A stretch of 64,000 nucleotides of DNA from Labrys wisconsinensis (GCF_030814995.1 NZ_JAUSVX010000008.1:62001-126000); one strand, 5' to 3'; shown: positions 18,403 through 26,384, numbered from the stretch's first letter. Notes: generated from the sequence alone by a model not told the origin. A program made the numbers and translations.

Positions 18403-18693
18403 CTACGGCCGCTCGCTCTTCGGCAGCGGCTTCAGGCAATCCGCGCAGATGCTGCGGATCGCCGCATCGTTCGAAGCCTGCAGGCGCCGGTCGAGCGCGG
18501 CCGGATCGTCCTTGGCGACCATGCCGACGCTATCCTTGCTCAGGCTCGTCGGCGGCTCGGCCGGCCGCGGCTGCCGGTGGCCGACCGGCGCCTCGATCAC
18601 GCCGGGAGCCCCCGGCGGTGCCGCCGTCTGCGCCAGAGCTGCAGTGGAGGAAAACGCCAGAACCAGACCAAAGACAATGCCAATCGTTTTCAT
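18403..18693 (-). CDS. Small secreted hypothetical protein, 96 aa
   Basis: An exported protein with no known function. The N-terminus MKTIGIVFGLVLAFSSTAALAQ is a good Sec signal with cleavage after ALA. The mature part is Pro-rich at first, then has DRRLQASNDAAIRSICADCLKP with a CADC pair near the C-terminus. The ATG at 18693 has an AAAGGGGG ribosome site at good spacing; an ATG two codons upstream (18699) is less well placed. It is convergent with the exporter operon and followed upstream by about 240 bp in which I see no gene. Confidence 0.65.
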   Translation of the reverse strand: MKTIGIVFGLVLAFSSTAALAQTAAPPGAPGVIEAPVGHRQPRPAEPPTSLSKDSVGMVAKDDPAALDRRLQASNDAAIRSICADCLKPLPKSERP

Positions 18694-18940
18694 CGGCATC
18701 CCCCTTTCCAGAGAAAGTTGGTCGGACACCATGATAACGTTTGGCGCGGCGGCCGGTTCCGGTTTTTGCATCACGTTCGCGTGCGTGGCGCGCACGCACA
18801 TACCCCACGCGCGAGGGGACGTGCCGCCCTGCGCAGGGGCACAGCCGCATCGTCCAGCCGCAGGGCGGGCCTGCGCAGCTGAAACCTCCGGCGCAATCCG
18901 CCGGCGACTGTCGTCGGTGGGCCGACTGTCGTCGGCGGGG

Positions 18941-19075
18941 TCAGCGCGGCCGGCGTGGACGCGCCTCGACGCGGATCGGGCGCGGCGCCGGCGGCACGCG
19001 GCGCCAGCAGGCGTGAAGGGCCACACCAGCGATGCCGAAAGCGGCCATATCCGCCAGGAGCGCAAATGTGCTCAT
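18941..19075 (-). CDS. Small hypothetical protein, 44 aa
   Basis: A short frame, MSTFALLADMAAFGIAGVALH..., with one hydrophobic segment and an Arg/Pro-rich tail. It is supported mainly by a strong ribosome site (GGAGGAT) 7 bp before the ATG at 19075. Longer frames through this region lack such a signal. It could be a small membrane protein. No family recognised. Confidence 0.4.
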   Translation of the reverse strand: MSTFALLADMAAFGIAGVALHACWRRVPPAPRPIRVEARPRRPR

Positions 19076-19380
19076 GCTCGATCCTCCGTTTCGCCTGATA
19101 TAAGCGGCCAGGCGGGGAAATGTTCCCGGGGCGTCGACGCAAGCCGGGCGGCCCCGGGAACGGCCGCGATTGGCGCAGGACATCGAAGGCGCGATGTCCG
19201 CGGCGCCTCGCCAGGACTCCCACCCAAAAATAGTTGTATCGCCGTCAGCCCGATCGTGTCATGGCTTCGCAAGCCACAGTAAAGGCGGCAGCGTCCCGTA
19301 GGACGAATTTTCCTCAAAAAAGGAAGGCCCGGCGTCTGTTTGGCAGTGGGTGGGCGAGACGGGGGGCGGTGGGTGGTCAC
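19076..19380. other. Intergenic region, no gene seen
   Basis: This stretch separates the 44-aa gene from the TPR protein gene. It is AT-richer towards the right (for example GAATTTTCCTCAAAAAAGGA near 19300), consistent with a promoter for the rightward gene, but no clear -35/-10 pair or operator can be named. Confidence 0.4.
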
Positions 19381-20607
19381 GTGCTTAAAAATCGATCTTT
19401 TTCTGGAAAAAAGAGCTCGACGCCAGGGTTGAGTGGCTTTCTGGATGCCTCTATTCCGAAGATGAGGCAGAGCTGGAAAGACAAAGACTATAGTTTGACC
19501 CTCGAAATTGCGAGGGGCGTCACGAAGTACTTTCCGGACTACGCCGAGGCGTGGCGATTGGCGCATCTGGCGGCCATACGCCTCGACGATTCCGGTTTCG
19601 TCGTCGAGCATCTCCACCTTGCCGGGAACGATCCGGAAGTGCTGGCCCGGATCGTCCGGTACCTGGCCACGCGGGACGACCACGTCTGGCAGGCGTCGGC
19701 GCTGCTGCTGCGTCTGGAGGCGGCGGGGTATGCCGAGGCCGTCACCCCGGAGACGCGCAAACGCATCTTCGACAGGCTGATGCGGCTCGGGCTCGAGGCG
19801 CTCCGGTTCGGCGACGCCACGGCAGCCGGACGGATGTTGCGCTGCTGCGTCGCGCTCGACCCTGCTTCCGAAGAAGCGAGGCGCTATCACGCCGAAGGGG
19901 CCTCGGCCGCGCTCAAACGGGCCAGGCTGGTCAAGCTTTCCGACGATCCCGAGGGCTACGAGGCGGCTTGGCGCTGCGTGCTGGCCTACGAGCCCGACCA
20001 TGCCGACGCGCTGCGCCGCGTCGCCAAGGCCGTCGATCAGCGCGACGGGGCGGGGGGATCCTTCGAGGACTGGGCCAACTGCCTTCGCGCCGCCCCCCAG
20101 GACGAGAGTGCATTCGCCCATTTCGCCCGGGCCGCGCGGCGGGCCGGACGGTCCGTCGACGCGCTCAGGCTGATGCGGGCGATCGGCCTGGACGTCCTGC
20201 GTCCCGAGGCCGAACCCCTGGTGCGCGAGGCGCGCCGCTCCGCCAGGCTCGCCCACAAGGAGGGCGACCCGCGGGCGGCCGCGACGGCGCTGTCCGCCCT
20301 GTCGGCTGCGGGCATTCCGGCGGATGAGGATGCCAATCTGGTCGAGGCGACGAGGCGCCGCCTGAGCCGCCTGCTCGTCGCCGCGCGACGGGGCGAGGGC
20401 CTGGATCAGATTTCGACCTTGGCGACCCTGCTCCTCGATCTCGTCCCCGACGACGAGGTCGCGCTGCTCATGCTGGCGCAGTACGCCAAGCTGTGCCGCG
20501 ATCGGACAAGAGCCGCCGCCCTGTACGAGCGCCTGACGCATGTCGCGCCGAACAAGCCGGGCTACAGGGCGACGCTCGATCGCATGCGTGGGCTCGCCGC
20601 GGCCTGA
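19381..20607 (+). CDS. TPR-like helical repeat protein, about 408 aa
   Basis: A soluble alpha-helical repeat protein with no enzyme motif. TPR-like units are visible as KDKDYSLTLEIARGVTKYFPDYAEAWRLAHLAA and RRVAKAVDQRDGAGGSFEDWANCLRAAPQDESAFAHFARAARRAG. The closing unit is DRTRAAALYERLTHVAPNKPGYRATLDRM. The start is uncertain: a GTG at 19381, an ATG at 19462 (MRQSWKDKDY) and an ATG at 19234 are in frame. The region before about 19460 is low in protein-like character, so the true start may be 19462. Similar proteins often sit beside polysaccharide genes, but nothing here shows that. Confidence 0.7.
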   Translation: MLKNRSFSGKKSSTPGLSGFLDASIPKMRQSWKDKDYSLTLEIARGVTKYFPDYAEAWRLAHLAAIRLDDSGFVVEHLHLAGNDPEVLARIVRYLATRDDHVWQASALLLRLEAAGYAEAVTPETRKRIFDRLMRLGLEALRFGDATAAGRMLRCCVALDPASEEARRYHAEGASAALKRARLVKLSDDPEGYEAAWRCVLAYEPDHADALRRVAKAVDQRDGAGGSFEDWANCLRAAPQDESAFAHFARAARRAGRSVDALRLMRAIGLDVLRPEAEPLVREARRSARLAHKEGDPRAAATALSALSAAGIPADEDANLVEATRRRLSRLLVAARRGEGLDQISTLATLLLDLVPDDEVALLMLAQYAKLCRDRTRAAALYERLTHVAPNKPGYRATLDRMRGLAAA

Positions 20608-20876
20608 GCGGGTCGTCCGCAGAGGCCGGCCGGGGCGATCCGGCGGGGTGCTCCCGGGCCAAGGCCCGCGGATCCCGGCCGGCTCGCCGGATGTCCGGAC
20701 CATCTCTTCCGCTGACGCCGCACGACGGGCCGTCCGGGTGGTTCCCTCCTGTCGGACGGCCGGGCTGCGCCGAGGCGACCTCGCGCTTCCCCGACCCGTG
20801 CTATGGTGACCGCATGCCGGAGCGGGCCGGTCCGACGCCGCCTTCCGCGCTTCACCGGTGTGCCAGTGTCGGGTCG

Positions 20877-21197
20877 ATGAAGAAGGCTTTCGTCTCGGGA
20901 CTTGCAGGCCTGGGGATCGCAGCCGGGCTCTTCGCGGCGCTGGCCCTGCTCGCGTCGCTGCATCCCCTGTTCGTGCAGGTCGAGAGGGTCTTCTATTGGC
21001 CCGTCGCGAGAATGGAGGCCCTGGTGTTTCCCATCGTCGCGGCACTGACCGGGCGCAACGGCCCGGTGCTGCATCGCGAGCTGGCGACGGTCCTCTGGCT
21101 CGCCATCTGGGGCAGCCTCGCAGGCACGGCCGTCTGGCTCATTCGGGGTGAGAGCGAAAGCGCGAGGGCAGAGGTGCCGACGATCAGGAAGCACTAG
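20877..21197 (+). CDS. Small membrane protein, copy A of a paralogous pair
   Basis: A 106-residue protein with two predicted membrane helices (VSGLAGLGIAAGLFAALALLASL and ATVLWLAIWGSLAGTAVWLI). They flank a conserved central part with FPIVAALTGRNGPVLHRELA. The same layout and the motif VAALTGRN recur in the gene at 24029-24331, and the 13 bases GCCGCCTTCCGCG also occur upstream of both. The family is unknown to me. It lies at the left end of the accessory stretch that ends at tRNA-Glu. Confidence 0.65.
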   Translation: MKKAFVSGLAGLGIAAGLFAALALLASLHPLFVQVERVFYWPVARMEALVFPIVAALTGRNGPVLHRELATVLWLAIWGSLAGTAVWLIRGESESARAEVPTIRKH

Positions 21198-21290
21198 CCT
21201 CGGGCAGTCTCGGACCGGGCTCTGTCGGGCAAACGCCGCCGGCTCTCTCGCGGCAGTCCGCGACCAGGGCGGCGGGTTGTCCGCAGCGTC

Positions 21291-21304
21291 ACCTGAATTC
21301 AGGT
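21291..21304. promoter_or_regulatory. Perfect 14-bp palindrome, candidate operator
   Basis: ACCTGAATTCAGGT is a perfect inverted repeat in an AT-richer gap, about 100 bp upstream of the two small membrane-protein genes. It may bind a dimeric regulator; there is no direct evidence of which one. Confidence 0.3.
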
Positions 21305-21403
21305 TCAATCACCATACAGTGCCGATGCGACGGCATCGCCTATTCCGTACACGCAATCCGTGTGTTAGCGAAGATCGGGGCGGCTCCACCGTGATCGAGA
21401 CAC

Positions 21404-21634
21404 ATGGCGATGACGCGCGGCCGCCTATTGGTCTTATTGCCTGTTGTCGTTCTTTGGTTGGCGTTCGTATGGGCGGTTGCCGCTGCCTACATCGCCTGGA
21501 TCGCGACCGGCAACACGACGCTGATGGGGGTCGTGACAGCGATTGGATTGGCAGTTGTGGTGCCGTTGATGATCATCCGGATGATGCTCGGAATGGGTCG
21601 ACGTATCATGCGCCTGTTCCGCACCAAGTCTTGA
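21404..21634 (+). CDS. Small membrane protein, 76 aa
   Basis: Two predicted helices, LLVLLPVVVLWLAFVWAVAAAYIAWI and GVVTAIGLAVVVPLMIIRMML, are followed by a basic tail ending RRIMRLFRTKS. No family was recognised. A second in-frame ATG two codons on (21410) is an alternative start. It ends 11 bp before the next small membrane-protein gene, so the two form an operon, perhaps as partner subunits. Confidence 0.55.
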   Translation: MAMTRGRLLVLLPVVVLWLAFVWAVAAAYIAWIATGNTTLMGVVTAIGLAVVVPLMIIRMMLGMGRRIMRLFRTKS

Positions 21635-21645
21635 TGAGGAGTGCC

Positions 21646-21900
21646 ATGACTCTGGCAACGATTGGGTGGCTCGTGCTCGCCACCCTTAGTGTATCGTTAG
21701 GCTTCCTCGGCCATCGCGTGCGGATATGGGCTGCACTTGCGGGAAGCGAGCGGCACCGGTTCCGACAGGCGTTGAAGTTCGTGCCATTCTGGCTTTTTAT
21801 GATCGCGTCGCCGCATCTTCCGTTTGTCGTTCCGCTCATCCTGATAGCGCTCGCGGCTATGACAGATATCCTGATTTGCCTACGCGCCCGCCGCAGATAA
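21646..21900 (+). CDS. Small membrane protein, 84 aa
   Basis: Two or three hydrophobic helices (TIGWLVLATLSVSLGFLGH, FVPFWLFMIASPHLPFVVPLILIAL). The ATG at 21646 has an AGGAG ribosome site five bases upstream; the ATG at 21634 overlaps the previous gene's stop. Base composition here is lower in GC than in the core genes, fitting accessory DNA. Function unknown. Confidence 0.55.
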   Translation: MTLATIGWLVLATLSVSLGFLGHRVRIWAALAGSERHRFRQALKFVPFWLFMIASPHLPFVVPLILIALAAMTDILICLRARRR

Positions 21901-22008
21901 TAGCTGGGAAGGCCAACAGGTCGCCTCGAAGCAGGGGGAATTGCGGTGACGCTGTATTCGACTCTCGAACCCTAAGTCTGAACTGGAGTGCACCCTGTCG
22001 CACGAGCG

Positions 22009-22415
22009 GTCGCACAGCCCCGCAGGCCGGAGAGAGGCCGCGATCAGCCGTGCGTCCGGGCCAGATGCAGCGCCAGGCGGATCAGCAGCAGGATGACGAT
22101 GGGCACAAGCACGGCCGGGACATAGGCGCGCTTTCCCACTGGCCTTCTCTTCGACGCGAAAGTCGGCCGCGTGCGGTAGTGGCGCGGCCATGGGCGAGTT
22201 CGGGGCAGCTTCAAGGGCTTCTTCCCTTCGTGGGGCCTGGCGCTGCCGTCAGGCGCTCGAAGGCAGGGCGGGGGATGATGGGCCATGTCGGCACCGGCTC
22301 CCTCGGGCCGGGACGTGGCGCAATGGCGGACGCGTCGACCGGCGGGCTCGTCGCGCCCTCCGCCTCGCCGCTCGCCCGACTGTCGGGGGAGTGGCTGACA
22401 GATATGGCGCTCCCT
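22009..22415. repeat. Long direct repeat, copy 1 (ends in a tRNA-Glu 3' fragment)
   Basis: This 407-bp block recurs at 24580-24985 with roughly 95 % identity and one single-base indel; the last 100 bp or so are identical. Its right end is TGGCGCTCCCT, the 3'-terminal 11 bases of the tRNA-Glu gene, after which the sequence diverges. A weaker similarity extends left to about 21947. Copy 1 is therefore an att-like or duplication scar. The 634-bp gap 21901-22534 contains this block and, on the minus strand, a possible 31-aa frame. Confidence 0.9.
22044..22139 (-). CDS. Possible 31-aa single-helix membrane protein, copy 1
   Basis: GTG-started short frame reading VGKRAYVPAVLVPIVILLL, then a helix end and LALHLARTHG. 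The same frame, ATG-started, is kept in copy 2 of the direct repeat (24615-24710). It has a modest GAAGG ribosome site. Conservation of start position and hydrophobic core in both copies is the only support. Confidence 0.3.
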   Translation of the reverse strand: MGKRAYVPAVLVPIVILLLIRLALHLARTHG

Positions 22416-22534
22416 GGGGAAGATACAGAGATATGGCTGAAAGTTACAATAAATCAGATACTTAGTGCTTATCCGCTGTGTGACTTCGTACGACCCGATT
22501 GGGATTGGCGTCAAGGCTTGACGGGGGCCATCAC

Positions 22535-22747
22535 TCAGCCTCTCTTCCCCAGCATCATCAACTCTTCCGACCCTCTCCTCATATACCCCCGCGAGACCGC
22601 CTCAGTCAGCTTCGCAATGTCCGCCTCATAGTACGCCTGGGCGATCAGCAGGGCGCGTATGGTCGCCCTCGGGTCCCCGCCACAGGCCGCAATGGCCGCA
22701 TCTATGTCGGCTTCAAGGTCTGCCGTCTCGGGCTGCCGCTCTGCCAT
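22535..22747 (-). CDS. Conserved hypothetical protein, 70 aa
   Basis: A short soluble helical protein: ADIDAAIAACGGDPRATIRALLIAQAYYEADIAKLTEAVSRGY, a pattern I associate with small orphan proteins of Rhizobiales accessory regions. No enzyme motif or HTH is evident. It is divergent from the 85-aa gene at 22840, with a 92-bp shared upstream region. Confidence 0.65.
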   Translation of the reverse strand: MAERQPETADLEADIDAAIAACGGDPRATIRALLIAQAYYEADIAKLTEAVSRGYMRRGSEELMMLGKRG

Positions 22748-22839
22748 CGCCCTGCCTCGCCGAGCCTGTCATGTTCCACTTTCGTTCCTGTTGTGCTACC
22801 GTCGCGGCGGGCAGTCAATGAGCAGATGGGAGCAGCCCC

Positions 22840-23097
22840 ATGGCCAGTGCCGCAGCAGGCAGGGCGATCACCTATTATGTGGTCCAACCCTTCGTCCGTG
22901 ATGAGGATGGCGAGCTGGTGCCCGAGGACCCCATAGAAGCCCGCAGCGAGCACGGGGCGTTGAGCCTCATGCGGCGGCTCGCGGCAGGCAAGGCGGGGGT
23001 CCTGGTGTTTTCTCGAAGTGGGGACCCGGCGTTGGGGGACTTCGAGGATGCGGTTATCTTGGGGAGAGCCGGCGAGGTGCCGGGGGAGTTGGATTAG
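22840..23097 (+). CDS. Conserved hypothetical protein, 85 aa
   Basis: A small soluble protein, beginning MASAAAGRAITYYVVQPF and containing ALSLMRRLAAGKAGVLVFSRSGDPALGDFEDAVILG. A GGGAG ribosome site lies 5 bp before the ATG. The lipoprotein gene starts on the base after its stop codon, so the two are coupled. Function unknown. Confidence 0.65.
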   Translation: MASAAAGRAITYYVVQPFVRDEDGELVPEDPIEARSEHGALSLMRRLAAGKAGVLVFSRSGDPALGDFEDAVILGRAGEVPGELD

Positions 23098-23562
23098 ATG
23101 GTCGACGTCAGGACTCCGGTACTTCCCCTTTCGATTGCCGCTGCCGGTTTTTGTCTCGTCGGCTGCAGCCCGAAGGGTGATGTGGATGTCAGCCTCAGAC
23201 CACCGAATGAAGTCGTGATATCCCTGGTGACGGATGGCAAAGCCCTCCCGGTCTCGAGTGTGAGCGTCGAGTCCTGGAATTGTCGTCCTGGCAATCGAAT
23301 CGAGACGATGTGGGCCATCAACCTGGACTCGAAGATTGAGCGTGAGCTGAGCGAGAAGCTCCAAAAGCCCCCTGAGGTGGCGACCATTGTATATGGACAG
23401 GTCCCGGCGAACTTTGTTGTCAGAACGCCTGCCAAACCTCTTCAAGAGAACGTCAGATACCTCGTCACTGCCTACGGCTCCCCTTACGGCTGGGGCGAAA
23501 CATTCGAGCTTCGGAAGGGGGCAGACGGTCTGTCCGAAGTACATTTTCCTTGCCCCCACTAA
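23098..23562 (+). CDS. Putative lipoprotein, 154 aa
   Basis: An exported protein of unknown function. The N-terminus LPLSIAAAGFCLVGCSPKG has a lipobox-like LVGC with Cys at about residue 23. The mature part is beta-rich (VDVSLRPPNEVVISLVTDGKALPVSSVSVESW). It starts immediately after the stop of the 85-aa gene. The lower GC content agrees with the accessory character of this stretch. Confidence 0.6.
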   Translation: MVDVRTPVLPLSIAAAGFCLVGCSPKGDVDVSLRPPNEVVISLVTDGKALPVSSVSVESWNCRPGNRIETMWAINLDSKIERELSEKLQKPPEVATIVYGQVPANFVVRTPAKPLQENVRYLVTAYGSPYGWGETFELRKGADGLSEVHFPCPH

Positions 23563-23672
23563 CGCAAGGGCCACCCACACGACACCCCACCACGTGCTAA
23601 CGGCCACACACTCCCCCCGTGGAGTTGCCAGCTTCACCGCCCGTTGACCTCTCCTGGGGTAGCGTGCCGGGC

Positions 23673-23879
23673 ATGTACCAGGCGTATCCGAGTTCCCCCA
23701 TCCTCCGCGCCATCAGGCTCGCGGCAGAGGCCGCCCGCCTGGAGTTCGCCAAGAGGGCCGCATGGGCCCAAGGCCGCAAGGCAATGGTCACCCACCTCGC
23801 CTTGCGCCTGGCGGAGTGCCGTATGGAAGCCCGGCGCGAGTTGGCGAGGATCGAGAGGGAAATCGACGGGGGCCCGTGA
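23673..23879 (+). CDS. Small helical hypothetical protein, 68 aa
   Basis: The frame reads MYQAYPSSPILRAIRLAAEAARLEFAK and continues as charged helix to EARRELARIEREIDGGP, suggesting a coiled coil. The ATG at 23673 is preferred; a GTG at 23619 would add 18 residues of low-complexity sequence. No family recognised. Confidence 0.45.
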   Translation: MYQAYPSSPILRAIRLAAEAARLEFAKRAAWAQGRKAMVTHLALRLAECRMEARRELARIEREIDGGP

Positions 23880-24028
23880 GGGCTCGGTGGGGTGGCGTCG
23901 GGTTCATGCAAAGGCGACCTCACGCCGACCCGATGCCCCACCCCGCGCCTCGGCCTTGCTTTCCGTGTCGTAGCCACATCGGTGCCGCCTTCCGCGATAT
24001 TCTGTTCGCTGTTGGGGGCGTCGGGGCG

Positions 24029-24331
24029 ATGAAGAGAGCTGCGATCGCGACAGTTCTCGGCACTGTGTACGCGCTGGGTCTCCTCCTGGCGCTTTTGTCG
24101 CTATCGACAGTGCATCCTTGGTTCTGGGGCCTCCTCCGTGTCCTGTCCTGGCCCGTGAAGACGGCCAAGCCATTGGTGTTTCCCACCGTTGCGGCACTGA
24201 CCGGGCGGAACACCCAGTCGTTTCACCACGGGGTGGATTTGCTGCTCTGGCTCACTGTCTGGGGAAGCATCTCCGTGGTCCTCGTCTGGTTCGCATGGGG
24301 ACAGGAAGGCGACGTGAGGCGGGAGGACTAA
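24029..24331 (+). CDS. Small membrane protein, copy B of a paralogous pair
   Basis: A 100-residue paralog of the protein at 20877-21197. It has two helices (TVLGTVYALGLLLALLSLSTV, LLLWLTVWGSISVVLVWFAWG) and shares the central HPxF...WPV...PLVFPTVAALTGRN block. The ATG at 24029 aligns with the start of copy A. Each copy is followed by one copy of the long direct repeat, which suggests an old segmental duplication. Confidence 0.65.
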   Translation: MKRAAIATVLGTVYALGLLLALLSLSTVHPWFWGLLRVLSWPVKTAKPLVFPTVAALTGRNTQSFHHGVDLLLWLTVWGSISVVLVWFAWGQEGDVRRED

Positions 24332-24579
24332 TCCGTCGAGTGGCAAGACCCCGTAGCCGAAGTGCCCGACTGAGCAGGGGGCACTCATAGGAGGCCCCGT
24401 CACATGGGAGCGGCGCGGGACTTTCTCCCGTGGGGCGGCCGGCATCGTGGTGACACGGCCCCATCCTGTTTCGGCGGCGGTGCATTCGACTCTCCAACCT
24501 CAGGCCGGAACCGGAGCGCGCGCTCTCGCACGAGCGCCACGGCTCTCGGCAGGGGAGCGCGGCCCACGACCGGCGCCCG

Positions 24580-24985
24580 GTCGTACAGCCCCGCAGGCCG
24601 GAGAGAGGCCGCGATCAGCCGTGCGTCCGGGCCAGGTGCAGCGCCAGGCGGATCAGCAGCAGGATGACGATGGGCACAAGCACGGCCAGGACATAGGCGC
24701 GCCTTCCCATCGGCCTTCCCTTCGGAGCGAAAGGCGGCCGAGTGCGGTAGTAGCGCGGCCACGGGCGAGCTCGGGGCAGCTTCAAGGGCTCTTCCCTTCG
24801 TGGGGCCTGGCGCTGCCGTCAGGCGCTCGAAGGCAGGGCGGGGGATGATGGGCCATGTCGGTGCCGGCTCCCTCGGGCTGGGACGTGGAGCAATGGCGGA
24901 CGCGTCGACCGGCGGGCTCGTCGCGCCCTCCGCCTCGCCGCTCGCCCGACTGTCGGGGGAGTGGCTGACAGATATGGCGCTCCCT
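24580..24985. repeat. Long direct repeat, copy 2 (runs into tRNA-Glu)
   Basis: Second copy of the 407-bp block at 22009-22415, with one base deleted in the GGGCTTCTTCCC run (here GGGCTCTTCCC). Its right end is the intact 3' end of the tRNA-Glu gene. A 43-bp insertion just before it (near 24537-24579) is absent from the left flank of copy 1. Apart from the possible 31-aa frame, the gap 24332-24974 holds no gene I can support. Confidence 0.9.
24615..24710 (-). CDS. Possible 31-aa single-helix membrane protein, copy 2
   Basis: Reads MGRRAYVLAVLVPIVILLL, then LALHLARTHG and a stop. An AAGGGAAGG ribosome-like sequence precedes the ATG. It is the counterpart of the frame at 22044-22139 in copy 1, and may be the only translated feature of the duplicated block. 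Confidence 0.35.
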   Translation of the reverse strand: MGRRAYVLAVLVPIVILLLIRLALHLARTHG

Positions 24986-25050
24986 AGGGGACTCGAACCC
25001 CTGTTTTCGCCGTGAGAGGGCGACGTCCTGGGCCACTAGACGAAGGGAGC
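24975..25050 (-). tRNA. tRNA-Glu (anticodon CTC)
   Basis: Read on the minus strand, it starts GCTCCCTTCGTCTAGTGGCC and its acceptor arms GCTCCCT/AGGGAGC pair over 7 bp, with discriminator G and encoded CCA. The anticodon loop CCCTCTCACGG gives CTC (Glu, codon GAG). The T arm is AACAGGGGTTCGAGTCCCCT. The 76-nt length is standard. The last 11 bases of its 3' end are repeated at 22405-22415. Confidence 0.95.
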
Positions 25051-25141
25051 AGCGGCGGGAGGCGGCTCTATAGCGTTGAACGCGGTAGCCATCAAGGCGG
25101 AATTTGCGGTAAGTCGCCGCATTCCCAAATCTCTTTTTGCG

Positions 25142-26167
25142 ATGGCGCCCATTCCCTCCGATCCGCTGACCTTCCTGACCGCCGCGGCCGATGCCGGCGA
25201 GCGGCTCGACCGCGCCCTGGTGCGCCACACCGCCGATCTGTCGCGCACGCGCCTGAAGGCCCTGATCGAGGCCGGGCAGGTGACGATCGACGGCGCGGCC
25301 GTGCACGATGCCGGCCATGTGCTCAAGGCCGGCCAGCGAATCGCCCTCGTCGTGCCGCCACCGGCTCCGGCCGAGCCGGAGGGCGAGGCGATCCCGCTCA
25401 CCATCGTCTACGAGGACGGCGATCTCATCGTGCTCGACAAGCCGGCCGGGCTGGTGGTGCATCCGGCCGGCGGCAACGAGACCGGCACGCTGGTCAATGC
25501 CCTCATTGCCCATTGCGGCGACAGCCTCTCGGGCATCGGCGGCGTCCTGCGGCCGGGCATCGTCCACCGGCTCGACAAGGATACGTCCGGCCTGATGGTG
25601 GTGGCCAAGTCCGACCGGGCGCATCAGGGGCTCGCCGCGCAGTTCGCCGATCACGGCCGCACCGGGCCGCTGGAGCGGGCCTATCTCGCCTTCGCCTGGG
25701 GCGGGGTGAAGCGGCACGGCACGATCGAGACCGGCATCGACCGCTCCACCCGCAACCGCGAGAAGATGGCGGCCCTGCCGCTCGGGCGCGGGCGCGACGC
25801 GATCACGCATGTTGCGCTGGTCGAGAGCTACGGCCTGCATCAGGGCGAGCCGGTCGCCAGCCTGGTGGAATGCCGGCTGGAGACCGGACGCACCCACCAG
25901 ATCCGGGTGCACATGGCCCATATCGGCCATCCCCTCCTGGGCGACGGCGTCTACGGCCCCGGCTTCAAGACCAAGGCCGCCCTGCTCGGCGAGGACGCGC
26001 GCGCGGCGCTGGCGATGCTCGGGCGCCAGGCGCTGCACGCGCGCCTGCTCGGCTTCGAGCACCCCGTCAGCGGCGAGCACCTCGTGTTCGAGAGCCCGCT
26101 GCCGCCGGAGCTGGCGCAGCTCAGGGCGGCCCTCGCCGGGATGGCGGGCGCGGAGGCGCGCCGCTGA
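25142..26167 (+). CDS. RluA/RluD family 23S rRNA pseudouridine synthase
   Basis: A 341-residue enzyme converting uridine to pseudouridine in large-subunit rRNA. An S4-like RNA-binding domain is at residues 20-80 (ERLDRALVRHTADLSRTRLKALIEAGQVTIDG). The catalytic motif HRLDKDTSGLMVVAKS near 140-155 carries the active Asp. The ETGRTHQIRVHMAHIGHPLLGD block is typical of the RluD branch. The ATG at 25142 (MAPIPSDP) is preferred to an upstream ATG at 25076 that adds 22 atypical residues. It is read towards rpoH, separated by 321 bp, a gene order common in Rhizobiales. Confidence 0.93.
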   Translation: MAPIPSDPLTFLTAAADAGERLDRALVRHTADLSRTRLKALIEAGQVTIDGAAVHDAGHVLKAGQRIALVVPPPAPAEPEGEAIPLTIVYEDGDLIVLDKPAGLVVHPAGGNETGTLVNALIAHCGDSLSGIGGVLRPGIVHRLDKDTSGLMVVAKSDRAHQGLAAQFADHGRTGPLERAYLAFAWGGVKRHGTIETGIDRSTRNREKMAALPLGRGRDAITHVALVESYGLHQGEPVASLVECRLETGRTHQIRVHMAHIGHPLLGDGVYGPGFKTKAALLGEDARAALAMLGRQALHARLLGFEHPVSGEHLVFESPLPPELAQLRAALAGMAGAEARR

Positions 26168-26384
26168 ACCCGCGGGCCGATGCCGACTGCCCGTGCGGAA
26201 CCGGGGCGGGGACCCATCCGGCATGCCCGATGCCTCCCGGTTGACGGTGCGTCGGGTTCCGCAGCGGCTTCGTGCGCTCACGCCACCGTGATGCCGCCTA
26301 CGCATCGCTGACTATGCAAAAAAGCAACGCTAAATCGCCGCATTTTGCTTCATGATAGCGGTGACCGGAAATGAGAAGGCCCTC

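Noticed and set aside
21947-21990. A second tRNA remnant (CGACTCTCGAACCC resembles a T arm)
   Set aside because: Only a short chance similarity; no acceptor or anticodon arm can be folded around it.
24800-25015. 71-aa plus-strand frame next to the tRNA, also present in part in copy 1
   Set aside because: It runs into the tRNA-Glu sequence antisense, the C-termini in the two copies differ and it lacks a ribosome site.
22009-25050. Active prophage or integrative element at tRNA-Glu
   Set aside because: No integrase, excisionase, replication or phage structural gene lies in or near the 2.57-kb unit; at most a remnant or duplication.
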